From Spirogloea muscicola (lineage: Eukaryota; Streptophyta; Zygnematophyceae; Spirogloeales; Spirogloeaceae), in NCBI GenBank assembly GCA_009602725.1, contig WELB01000285.1:9654-73653 (forward strand): DNA of 64,000 nucleotides. The letters are read 5' to 3'. The position numbers and the translations under genes were made by a program. This document shows positions 27,614-38,820 of this stretch, one piece after another (position 1 is the first letter of the stretch; every line of letters starts with the position of its first letter). The notes beneath the pieces were generated by a model. It was given only the letters and a program-made list of their open reading frames with translations, had not been told where the DNA came from and ran no database searches.

Positions 27614-30600
27614 TTAAGCTGGGTGACTCAGAGCCCTTGAGTTGCCAGCAGAGGAGGTGTCATGCCGTGGCCTCGCACGCTGATCAACCGATGGCCATCG
27701 CAGGTGCTGCTTCTGCTTCCTCAGCATCCGCCTCTTGGCTGCCAGGCCCAAGGGTCGGCTCTCGAAGCAGGCTGAGAGGAATGGTGGGCTGTCGCTCTCA
27801 CTCTGCCTCCAGCCTCCTGGGTCCGAGGGCTGCCCGAAGGAGGGATGGTCTGCCAGTATCTCACCCTGGGCTTCACCAAGGAGCTGCTCCTGGTGCTGGA
27901 GGTGATGATGCAGAGCAAGCTCCTCCTGTGGTCGCTGGTGCTGGCTGCTGGACGCCGCCGAGTACTGTTCATTGGCGGTCACAGCAAAATGCACATACCA
28001 GTGTTACATTACCTGTTTGCCCCCAAGGCCGTCTGGAGTGGCAACATGACTGTTGAGATTCAATAATATTGAAGAGAATGTAGGATCAACATTGATGAGC
28101 GCGATATGGCTACATCATTCTTCCAGTCGCAGCACTCAGCAGTAGCTTGCGCAGCCAGAAGCCCTAAGAAGCAACACAAGCTACTAGAGCTGAAGATCAG
28201 CAGTTGACCAGGGCAATGTCGAAATTGGTCACCGCTTGTTGCCCTTTTTGCCTGCTCGATGAGGAATTTATCCGTAAGTCACACAGTGAAGAGTCTGAGT
28301 GCACTGTCGGTAATCAGAGTTGCAGGCACGGGCCAGGTATGCTGCAGCTGCACTGGCACGCTGATGATACCTGATGGCCTCGCAATCGTAGGCGGCTGCA
28401 GCCTCCTCTTCAGTGTCATGTAGGCCTAAGTACATATACTTTTTCCCTTGAAGCTGCCCAATCCTTGCCTCCCATTTGCCCTGTACAGACGGCAATGGCG
28501 ATCAGAAGGTATCTCCGATTGTCACCTGATAAGCAAAGGATGAGTCCAATTCCTTACCAGCTAGATGAGGAGTAGAAATAGTCATGTGCTTGCATCAAAG
28601 TACACAATTGTTGTCCAGGTGCTCTGAGCAAAATTCATGCAAGCAAGATTTGCATGTTCTAGTGCTGAAGAAGCTGGCAAGTCAAGGACTGAATCTACTT
28701 TAGCAAAAGCTCTGCATCGACCTTCTGATGCCGTGTGACTCCACGATAGCGTGAGGAACCCCGTGAGAAGCCTTTGCTGTGTCGGCGAAGGGATATAACC
28801 AGCTCCTCCTTTGACACCGCAGCTACCAACAGGTTTGATGCTTGTCCTGTCACCTACTCTGTGTGAAGGACTTGACAAGGATACCCCAGAGATCTAATTC
28901 CGCAGTGCGGCACGCACAGCTCGATGCTATTGGCTCACACGGCTAGAGCAGGGGTTACACATTGGTGCTCCAGGATGCTCACAGATCTCAGCAAAGTGGG
29001 GGCGGTAGTTGTCAATGGACAGGTTCGTGACAGCACCAGGTCCTCTGCATACAATTGGTAGATGAACCCAAGGTGGCTATGCCTGCCTTGTCAGTTGTTG
29101 AGTGTGCAGGTCTTCAAACATGTGAGTGACAATGAAGAAAGCTGAGCTTGACCGCAAATGCACACTTAGAGAGTTGCCAGTTTCAGCACTTCGCACACAT
29201 ACATTGCTTCAACTCCACAAATTTCATCCACAGCCACGAGCAACTTGCTTATGTATTGCTGCAAGGGGACTCCAGAATGTGCAGCTTGCCTACCTGCACT
29301 TGATGGCAGCTATGTCATAGGCAAGAGCAGCCTGCTCCTCTGCACATGGACAACACAAGGGAGCCCCACAGCAGAGATAGACAGGACCTGCCGACCTGGC
29401 AGTCTCTTGGCCAAGACAACATGTCCCTCTACAATATAGCAAATTGTCCAATCCAAAAAACACTTGAGCCTTAATGCTGCTCAATTATTGTCACTCTCAT
29501 TATCGATATTGAGTAAGTGCTGCTGCTGGACATGCTGGTCTACAGTAGCTCTTGAGAGGTCTGACACTAAAGCATACCAGAGTCAAAGCCGCCGAGGTAG
29601 AGCTGCCTTCCGTTTTCCCTACACATGGAGGTACTGATTGAGCGCATATTGACTACTGTACTGACTGTGCGTGCCCCTCATCAGCATCCATAACGACCTC
29701 GTCACAAAGCAGTCAAGTTCTTCGAGACGGGCTGTGACGACTTTGCATTGAGCAGTTCCGGCCAACTTCAGCTGATGCGGAGAAGAGTAGACTTGAAGTG
29801 GCTCACCATATATGACTCTCCCACCTCCCGGTGCGGCAGTGGTGCGTGACGCCCCTGAAGCAGCTCGTGCTGTTCGCTGGCCGCTTCCTCTCGGACACCC
29901 GGCGGCGGGCCAGCCTTGGCCGATCAAGGCCTGAGTCTGCGGCACCACCTCCATTGGAATATATGTCAATCTTGTTGTGATCAGACGCATGCTTGGGAAC
30001 TGGGCATCTAAAGCAGGCAGGAGCCTGGTATAATTGACCGCAGTCGGGGAGGAGCCATAGTGATTGTCGGCCTAGACACATTCTGGTAACGTTACCTCGC
30101 TGGCGCTCCTCAGTTTGTACTCGCGAAGATGTATTACAGAGTACTCATGAATCTGATTAGATGATATGTTTCATATTCAATATCAGATTATAGTCCTATT
30201 AAAGAGTACTTTATTTTCCGACTCCTCCCCTCTGTCCTCCGTGTGTCCTCCCCGAGCACGCGCCTGGCGCTCTCATCTTTTCACACGCAATTAGCCGACC
30301 TGCGGGGTCTGTGGCTGCCGAAGCCGAGGTGGTGCTGACGCGGCTGTTGCCCTCAGACTGGCCGGGGTCGGCCACGTAGAACGCCTCGAGGATGGACGCC
30401 ATGTCTTCCTGGTCCGAGTCTATGGCAGCGCCGCCCAAGGCAAGGCCATGCAGCTGGTCGTCGTGGTACGAGAGCTCGTCGCTGGCCCCGCCATGCGAGG
30501 TGCTGGCCGCCTGAAGCAGCAGCTCCTGTGGTGGCGGCAGTGGCTGGCCGTCCTGCTGCATCTGCGCGTCGAGGTGCACGCGGAAGTGACGGTGCTGCTC

Positions 30601-30699
30601 CGCGCAGCTCAGGATGCTGAGCAGGCTGCTGGTGGCGACGTCCATGCCGCCGTCGCAGCTGCCATTGCCGCGGCGCAGCGCAGCGGCGGCAGCGTCCAT
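27614..30699 (-). CDS. AP2-family transcription factor with two AP2 domains (euAP2-like)
   Basis: Nine exons read 30,699-30,300, 29,948-29,807, 29,618-29,578, 29,339-29,294, 29,044-28,983, 28,822-28,722, 28,480-28,371, 28,049-28,013 and 27,964-27,614. They join in phase to about 429 residues. AP2-R1 is [20 protein letters not shown] plus [20 protein letters not shown]. The linker holds [20 protein letters not shown], typical of plant double-AP2 proteins. AP2-R2 is [11 protein letters not shown] plus [20 protein letters not shown]. Such proteins bind DNA in the nucleus. R1 lacks the 10-residue insert of the ANT group, so it is closer to euAP2/algal types. The frame stays open upstream of the chosen ATG (LDEQECLYM), so the real start may lie beyond the lone N at 30,823. 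The two last junctions are less certain. Confidence 0.88.
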
Positions 30700-30819
30700 G
30701 TACAGGCACTCCTGCTCATCGAGCTCCTGCAGCGCACGGCCGTCGCGGTCCGAGCCGCCGCCGCCACCGGTGGCCGGTGGCGCCGCTAGGCCGGGGTCCG
30801 ACGACGCGCCGGCGGGCCA

Positions 30820-32029
30820 GGCNCCGCAACGAAGCCGAGAGCGAGCACCACGAGCGGCGGCAACAAGGCCCGCGGCGCGGCCGCCATCGATGGCGCCGTC
30901 GAAGGGGGCGAGGGCCTCTGGCGGCGGCCATGGCTGGTCGTGGCGCCCGAGGGGGGCCCCCGCGGCCTGCAGCTCGCCTTTTGCCGATCGCTATTGTGAC
31001 GGAAGATCGGACCGAAAGCCACCCCCGCCGCGTGGGCGCCCCAGACGGCGGGGAAGCTGGAAGTCTACGCACCGTCGAAAAGAGGATCCGCGAGGTGCGC
31101 TTACATAAAAGTAAGACGAAGCCAAATACACTGTACATGCAAAACGCCACGGGCTTGCAATAATGAGACTACACAATGCGAAAGCCCGAAGTCAAGAGGG
31201 CATGGAGCACGAATAAGCTGGCTACTGCACCCGTCAGAAAGAGAAGCCTAATCAAAAGCCGCAAACCTGGCAAAGGAGCAGTCTGAGAGTAACTGCTTCC
31301 CAAATGAGGTGGCGGCTGTGCACTGGCCAGCTCATGAAGGCGGAAAAAGTGAGAAGTAAGCCGAAGAGGAGTCGCCCCGCCTGGGCGGTCGCCAAGGTCA
31401 CAACCAGCAAGCAGGTACAAGGCATTTGCCAGAGTCCGCTGCAGGAAAAGAAAGAAGGCACGCGGTGCAGGTGATATGAAAAGGTGGCCAATTTAAGCCA
31501 ATACACTGTTCAAGCGAAAGCTAAGGCAAAGAGTGGGGCTATCTATATAACAAAGCCCTATGCTAAGGTGGCTAAGATAACAGTGTGACTTCAGTACAAG
31601 TAAGCACACACGAAAGCGACAGGCTAACGTGGGGAGCCGGAGCACGGCCACGGAAGTCAGTGGCCTGACTTAGAGCGCGGCCAGCATGCTGATGAATAGC
31701 CAGATCTTGGGAGCGCTGCAAAATTAAGCAGGAGTCGCATTGTACAGGGAAAGAGCAAGCCGCATGCTATACACCCGGACCTGGGTGTTGAAGTCTGCTC
31801 GCTGTGAGAGTAAGTTCATCCGGAAGGGGGGAAGGCTGTGAAGGCCAGCCCGAAAAGAGTGGATAAGATCCATAAAGGCCGGACAGCGGAAGGCCAGCTC
31901 GAAATATATGGACAAGGTCAGAGAAGAACCAGCTCTTTAGAAGGCAGTGGCTGGGAAACGCCAGCCCAAAAAGAATGGACAAGGTCCAAAGAGCCGAAGG
32001 GCGCCTAAGTAACACAGCTATACACGAGG
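30820..32029. repeat. Repeat debris with hairpin units
   Basis: A lone N lies at 30,823. The block has a minus-strand copy of the repeat B end near 31,430-31,510 ('cacgcggtgcaggtgatatg') and minus-strand hairpin cores near 31,840 and 31,950. One minus frame (31,767-32,015) is just translated hairpin units. No gene was found. Confidence 0.6.
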
Positions 32030-32300
32030 TTACAGCGGGCGGGAGCTTGGTAACCCGGGTTTAGCAGCAGCAAGTCGGAGTAACTTGCAGCTGGAAAGGA
32101 GGCACCCCGACGAGACCCGAAGGCAGCAGCTATAGCGCGGCCTGCTCGCAATTTGCACGGCGTGAGCCAGGGAGCGTTGGAAGGAGACAGGCAGCCGCAT
32201 TCGGAATAGGCAAGCGACCCGGCAGCGTTGAAGCCGGGCAGCTCCTAACACTCAGTAACCCCTACTAAGCAGCCGCAGGTCGGAGAAACTAGCTCCCCCT
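32030..32300 (-). mobile_element. LINE-like C-terminal fragment
   Basis: A degraded copy of the family C-terminus, with FRMRLPVSFQRSLAHAVQ recognisable. A second 3' tip (SFSDLRLLSRGY-like) abuts it at about 32,250-32,300, so two truncated copies are nested or joined. Confidence 0.6.
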
Positions 32301-32309
32301 TGCTGGGCC

Positions 32310-32472
32310 CAGGTATACCGCATGCGATCGTCAGTCTCCCTTCAGCGGTCCATGGCCCACGTCTTGCATCTGCGTGCTGGCCGTGCTCTCGCTGCGGCCT
32401 CCGGCTTTCGGCAGGGGAATAGTTTTCCGGCAGCTAGTCCGTCGGATTTGAGGCTCCTCACTCGTATTGACT
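32310..32472 (+). mobile_element. LINE-like 3' end, opposite orientation
   Basis: The frame encodes QVYRMRSSVSLQRSMAHVLH and ends SDLRLLTRID, stop. It faces away from the preceding minus-strand copy. A hairpin unit follows at about 32,535-32,610. Confidence 0.65.
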
Positions 32473-32610
32473 GAGTGGTCCCATCCTCCCCCGTTCGTAG
32501 CTGCTTAGCGCTTTTTAGGCCCCTCCGTCATTTGGCCCCTTCGAATGTCATTTCTTTCCAGGCTGGCTTTTCACAGCCCTTGCCCCCAGTGGGGGTTGCC
32601 ACTTCCCTTG

Positions 32611-33461
32611 CAGACCCTGCCGACGACGATGGCCAGATGGCCAGAGAGCGTCGGGGAGATCCCGTCGGCCGGCCGGCCGGCTGGCCGCTCGGACAGTGGG
32701 GCTTTCCCGGCTCGCCGACGTGGAGCGCGACAAGTGGCTCGCGCGAGGCCCACGTGGGCGAGGCGAAGCGGCTGGCCCGAGACGGCGCAGCGGCCGCTCC
32801 CACGTCGGGGCCGCCGCTGTGGAGCCGTGGTGGGGCCGTGGTCGGCCTCGTCGTGGACAAGGTCCAAGGGGCCGAAACATTAGAAAGTGAGCTCTTTCGA
32901 AGGCTGTGTATGGCCCAGCCCAGAAAGATGAACAAGGAAAGGCGCTGAAAAGACACAGCTAACGTCGCCGGCTGCTTGACTGGCCGTGGTGGCAGCATCA
33001 GGCACAACCACGATCTTCTTGTACTGGCTGGAGCTGGCAGCTTCCAGCTGTGATGACGGCTAGACTGACCATGGCTGGAGACCGAATGCGCGTGGAACCA
33101 GCCGAGCTCCCTTTAGGAACTTTGGTGGCAGCTCCTTGGTAGATAAGTGCCAACCAACCTTCCAACTTAACTTCCACTTCTGTGAAACGCTTGCAAGCCT
33201 GATCCAAACGTTCAGCACTTTGCTAATCCTCTTCCACTGAGATGCATACTTTGAGAAAAGCGACCTTCATGCAGACTGCTGTGAAGCTGGCCCACCTAAG
33301 CGTCATCCCAGCCTCAGGCCTCAGGCCTCAAGAAGCTCCAACAGGATCGTCATCCCCTTTCTACAAACTACGTGGCAGGTTTCAGTTACGGTTCTGCTGA
33401 TTATCGCTTAATTTTGTCCTCCTGCTGCTGGCTTTGCAGTTGTAACAGTCTCTTCCGTCTT
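32611..33461. other. Intergenic stretch after the LINE-like block
   Basis: Apart from a minus-strand hairpin-like core near 32,905-32,930, nothing is recognised. The open frames at 32,475-32,950 on both strands come from GC-rich sequence and carry no domain I know. Confidence 0.4.
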
Positions 33462-34440
33462 CTATACACAGTAAGCGGCGCTAGGCTTGCGGGACGGGGT
33501 ACCATCGACGTTCTCAGCCCCCTCAGTGTCCCGGCGATGACATGCAGCCTTACATTGATATGCAGGAGCCTTCTTTTTTAGGCATGCACACTTCCCATGT
33601 TCCAAGTAGATCTGCTCTGAGCACCTGCATAGCGTCGTCGAATGACCATGTCGTGAGATGATTCTTCTGGAGATGCGTCCTCCTGTCAAAGTTTGAGTAT
33701 GACCAAGTACAGCAGTGCAGTGTCAACACATGCTTGATTCCGATGTGGTCGTTGCATGTACCCATTTGATGGCGACCTCCCACATGCACAGGGGAAGCAC
33801 AAAAGCTCCTCAAGTGATTCAGCTGCCCGTCAAGCTGCTTCATGCCTTGTGCCTCATTCCTGGCCGAGGTACGGCTTACCAATATCGGTACCGCCAGGGA
33901 GGCATACTTACAAAGTATCCTGAGAGCTTCGGAATCATCTCGTCCTTTCAGCAATATTTGACCTGCCATCGCTTTGACCGCTTGCAGCCATTTACTGACA
34001 TCCTGATTTAGTACATGTCCTGCTCCAGTCTTGCCTGGTAGCCTGCTTGGTGCCTGCCTTGGCCTCAGTGGCATTCTCTGCAGCCTCCCTCTCGACCTAC
34101 CACACCTTTCATGGCAAGCGCTTTCAGTTGTCCACTTTTGCAATAGATCAACTCAGGGATGGCAAGTAATCAACCTGGCTTCACCTGCACTTACATGTTG
34201 TTTCAGAAGTGGCTAGTGTACCAAGTGGCGCAAGTGACTACTTAGAAGGCAACACCTTATAAATCTAGGTCCGAAGGCAGTCAAGTGGAGGACGGCATGC
34301 GGCCTACTCCAGGGCATGCCTTTCCTCGGGTTTAGGCAAACCTTGGGGTTTAGACAAAAGAAAGGCATAGCAAACCTAGAAACCTGCACATGCCTGCCCA
34401 CATCGTGCAGGCCCAGAAATTTATAGGGTAGTCCACGCAA
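33462..34440 (-). CDS. Possible unknown multi-exon gene
   Basis: Three minus-strand pieces look like exons: GQLRGLPYKFLGLHDVGRH (ends near 34,380 at a GTTTCT donor), DVSKWLQAVKAMAGQILLKG (about 33,910-34,005, followed by a strong GTAAGTATG donor), and a Cys/Lys-rich piece SEQIYLEHGKCACLKKKAPA (33,462-33,640). I know no family for them and did not verify phases across the set. The 34,445-34,861 stretch upstream shows nothing else. Confidence 0.25.
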
Positions 34441-34861
34441 TTGTCCCTACCCTTGTCTTAGTCTTGAGAAGTATGACAGGGCTGTAACATCCATTTCATT
34501 TGCCAAATCATGTAGCAGGTTTGCAGCAGCCCACGTCAATGTCATACGCCCTGCTGCGCTGCAGTATGTAGATTAGATGCAGTGTTGACAGGAGACAGGA
34601 ATATGAGCTGACATTGAGATTGGCCAAATTGGCCCTGACCAAGAAAATGGAGATGCAAGTGAGAACATGTACAGATGCCAACTATACACATCCTTGGCCG
34701 CTGGCGCTGCACACATGTGCAGGCAGTGGCTGCAGATTGGACAAGCACAGATGTGGACTTTTAGATCGGCCTGCTGCAGGCCAATGCATCGACTGCGCTT
34801 ATCATAAGGCCTCTGAGGTCCTAAGACGTGGTGTGAACCTCTGGGGCCACTCGCAAATCGT

Positions 34862-37594
34862 TTAGCCACTCAGCTCGACGATCTTAATGACCTGGTGGCC
34901 TCCAAGCCGTTGGCAGACAACCACCCGGTCATTGGGCTGCACAATACCCACGGAGCGGCAGTGCATAATTGCTCCCTTCAGAATGGACTCGTTGGAGTGC
35001 GTGGACCCCGGCGCCTGCACCTTGGGGTCTGCAAGAAGTGGGAATAGGCCCCTATTTGCATTGACCTGCCTGGCCTGCAGCCCCATCTCAAGGAAGAAGA
35101 AGTCAGATAAGCAAGTCAGAGAAGCCATGGTCTCCTTTTGCTACATTCAGCGTTGCGTTTCTTTGTGTGTGATCTCCTTAGAAGATGTGCTGTCATTGAC
35201 TGCATACATATCTGTCTAGAAGCAATCTGACTGCAGTTGCTACTGTATCAAGCAGTCTGTGGCTTGTCAGAGCTTACTGTACAGGAAACGATATTACCTG
35301 AGCCTGTCCAAGCAGAGTCCAGGAAAGCTGGTTGGTGACCAGCCGAGGAATCACAACGACTATGACCGGCATGGAGGGCCGGTACTTGGCGATGAGGCGC
35401 GCTGTTCGAGTGGAGTACGAAAAGACGATGATTACTGATGCCAGCACCTTGGCAGCCGCCCTCACCTGGTCGTGGCAGGTCCAGGGGCTCAAGCTGAGTC
35501 GGCGCTGCCTATCATATTGGCAGAAGTAGCAGCAATGACAGAGCCTGCAGACTTGCTAAAAGCAAAGACTGCACAGGAAGTCGACCAAGGCACGACAACA
35601 CAGACTCTGATGGAGGGGGCAACCTACAACATCGTATTGTCAAACTTACCGCTGACGATGCAATAGACTCCAGGTGAGTCATGGGCTCGCCCACAAATTT
35701 GAGGACCTTCTTAAAGTGCTGCCCATGATTGTAAACTTTCTCTGCTTCAGAACAGATGCGCACAACTGTGGCAACTGCTTCGACTGGATACAAGCCCCGC
35801 AAGGTCTCTGCCCCAAGCATTATGCCATCGGCTCCTGCAATTGGCAAATAGGTAGGAAGGTATAAATAAGTTGGGCAAAAGTCAGAGTTTAGCTGTACAA
35901 GTCAGAGAGCAATCAAGCCATTGTGAGAAGTAGATTTCATCTGTTTTTCTCATCTTGTCCTTTCCTTGGCAAGCGCCACAAGATCAGAATGACTACAGCA
36001 GCAGAGAAGAGAGACTCCTGAGAGATTACCATCTAGAACAGCATTTGCAACGTCAGTTGCCTCTGCCCGTGTAGGACGGGGAGTGTCAGTCATTGTGTCA
36101 ACAACTCGGGTAATGATCCCTGGCTTGCCCACCATACAGCACTTCGTGAGAGCCATCTTCTGGAGGGAGACCACCTGCAGAAACAGTGGAAGAAGAGTGG
36201 CATTGAAGGATAGACATTTGTGGGTTGCACAGGTTCGAATAAATCTCCCTGCTGGTGTCAAGCCTGTCCGTAACATCTGTACATTGTTGATGTAAGAAGT
36301 GAAGCAGTAGATGCACACTAGTCATGAGATGGCAAGATTATACCTTCTCTGGTGGAACATCAATGCCAAGATTGCCACGTCCAAGAATGATGCCGTCGGC
36401 CTCCTCAAGGATTTCGTCGAATTTTGTAAGGCCCTCCGCACTCTCAATCTTGGCGAAGATGAGGGTGCTCGCTAGCAGAGGATTATCTTTCAGGGCGTTC
36501 CGTGCTATCTTCACGTCCTCCGCATTCCGTGTGAAGGAGAGTGACAGGAAGTCGATGCAGTTCTGTGCGCCCCAGGAGAATATGAAATCCTTGTCTTGCT
36601 CACTCAGGGTCGGGAGGTCCATGTGCACTCCAGCAGCAAAGACAGTGATGAGTGCACCGGCCAGTGTTGTGCTGTTCTTTGCCCGACATACAACGTCGTC
36701 GCCTTGTATCTCCAGCACCTATAGATTCCAACAGTGCACAATTAGTCTGGTAGAACAAACTAATTAAAAACGAAGAACCGCCTCTTGCTACTTACTGCTG
36801 TGACTTGACTTCCACGTCAATCGCTAACAAAGAACAACAGGCTGAACGATGGATGACAAAGGCAACTGAGCAACATTCCAAACAAGGAGTGCCAGCACAC
36901 TGTCAACGTCAATGTACCTCAAACCAGACTGAGCTCTTCTCGCTGCCGGTAAAGAGATACTGGCCGACGAAGATGGTGGTGCCAATTTTGGCCGACTGCG
37001 CCAACCCCGTGGCATTGACCGGCAGCACCTCCGCAGAGGCAGCCTGCGAGAGGTCGGGAGTGAAGCGGACCACCGCTCCTGCTGCCAAGTCGATAGGCTT
37101 GTCTGCCGCCTTGTTCATCACGAGCAACTCTGGACCAATTGTGTCCAACATCACCTGCGACAAATTTATGAAGTAGTGATGCAGGTAGGTAATCAAGTAC
37201 TTGCAGGTAATTCAGGCACAATACAGTTGAGTACACCCAGACTGTGACAACGCATTTATTTGCATCTGAAGCCACTGCATGAAGCCAAGGTACAAGAGCC
37301 GAGTTATGATTGGGTTAGTACCCCGCAAATCTTGCCAGTGTTCCGGACAGCTTGGCGCAGATTGTCGATTGTCTCTTGATGATATGCTGCATCGCCCTGG
37401 GAGAAGTCGAAGCGGGCGACTGACATGCCGGCCTTGAGCATGTCTTCAATGACCTCGACGGACCGGGACTGCTGGCCGAGCGTGCACATGACCTTGGTGA
37501 GCGACGTGAAGTGCGTGGGCGGGGACGGCTGCAGGATGGAGCCCAGCTTGATGGGCTCCTGCAGCAGGATGTGGCCCGCCTGCGTGATCGACAT
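34862..37594 (-). CDS. Pyruvate kinase, plant cytosolic type
   Basis: Seven exons read 37,594-37,322, 37,154-36,918, 36,718-36,344, 36,174-36,030, 35,834-35,650, 35,465-35,298 and 35,074-34,862, all in phase, 531 residues. The enzyme turns PEP and ADP into pyruvate and ATP in the cytosol. Seen are [50 protein letters not shown] (K260, the catalytic-site Lys), [35 protein letters not shown] and [16 protein letters not shown]. The changes from the textbook TKGPEIR and NFSHG motifs (here TIGPELL and DFSQG) are shared by one Arabidopsis cytosolic subgroup, so they are not damage. The start codon is only 111 bases past the COA5 stop on the same strand. Confidence 0.96.
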
Positions 37595-37705
37595 CTTGGC
37601 CCTCACAAGTGGCCCCGCCCCTCGGACGTGGCTGTCTGCCTGTGCTTTGCTTGTACCAAGGGGCGCCGGCCACTGCGACGCAGCTGCGAGCCGGCTACTG
37701 TGAGC

Positions 37706-38390
37706 TCAGTAGCCCTTGTTCCCTTTGATACGCGTGCGCATGTCCACCTGCAACCACCAGTGCAGGGACGGTAATTACTGATGGAAAACTCAAGAGGAGC
37801 ACACTCCTGTGATGTACAGCGTGCAGCCCCTCTGTAAGGTGAGGCTGCCTGGATGTTGAGCCAAGACTAAGCTCGTTGCAGCATTGCATGCTGATCTGAT
37901 GTCCATGCAGCGGCAGGACGACACAGCTGCCGCTTGCAAGGTTGCTCTCAGGCGGGCCCCCGATCGATGGCGATCATTTGCAGCCACCCTTGCGCTGCAG
38001 GCAGTCGTTGGCGGCAGGGCAGGGCCGGCGGGCGGCCTCGCCGGGGGGGCAACCTGGCCACGCTTGCAGTTGAAGTAGGTCTCGCGGAGGCCAACGCAGC
38101 GCGCGGGCACGGCCGGCGGAGCCTCCCCGGCGCACTCCTTGTAGCTCCGCTTCTCTACCTGGCGATGGCCGCAGCATGTGGCAGGAGCCGCCGCCGGATC
38201 AGCTCACGGCAGGGCGGCCGCGGAGCCTGGATGCCGGCGACGTGGCCGTCGGCGGCATAGGCCTCGCCGACAGCGGAGCAGCCGCGCCGCGGCGTCGCGG
38301 GCGAGGGAGCCGGAGCCTCGCCTTGACGCAGTCGCTGTCGGCGAGGCACTTGACGAGCTCCAGCGCCAGGCCCTTGCAGGACGAAGGCAT
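37706..38390 (-). CDS. COA5: Cytochrome c oxidase assembly factor COA5/PET191
   Basis: Three small exons (38,390-38,322, 38,158-38,054, 37,747-37,706) give exactly 71 residues, the plant COA5 length. The sequence has MPSSCKGLALELVKCLADSD, KECAGE, ARCVGLRETYFNCKRGQ and VDMRTRIKGNKGY. The paired Cys residues fit the twin-CX9C-type fold of intermembrane-space proteins needed for complex IV assembly. The first intron starts GCGAGG, a GC-AG intron. The gene diverges from the KBL gene across about 430 bases and lies immediately upstream of pyruvate kinase on the same strand. Confidence 0.93.
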
Positions 38391-38422
<32 letters not shown>

Positions 38423-38788
38423 GACCATCCTCCCTCTCCGCAGGAAGGCCTGTCGCGCGGCGGGCGCGGCGCAGCCGGCGGGGACCGCGGCGCGGATGGT
38501 GGCGTGAGGAGCGGGCGGCGGGGGGGAGAAGAGTTGTGGCATTTTTACCTCGAGCTGCGGGCCGGCAGCCGGCCGCCGTCAACGCAACGGCATCGAAACG
38601 GCAGCTCTCTATACGAGGATAACGGCGGCGGTAAGGAAATCCTCAAGTTGCCTGGCGCCCGGTTGAGGGGGCACCGTTGAGCGGCCCGAGGGGAGGAGTT
38701 TGAGGAACCGGTTAGGAAATGGGTTAGTGAGCGATGCATGAGTCGGCGTGAAGGCCACTCTCCACACACTCTCTGTCCAGAGCAGCCC

Positions 38789-38820
<32 letters not shown>

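Noticed and set aside
32475-33007. Arg/Gly-rich open frames on both strands
   Set aside because: GC-rich non-coding sequence next to a LINE-like end; no frame shows family motifs.
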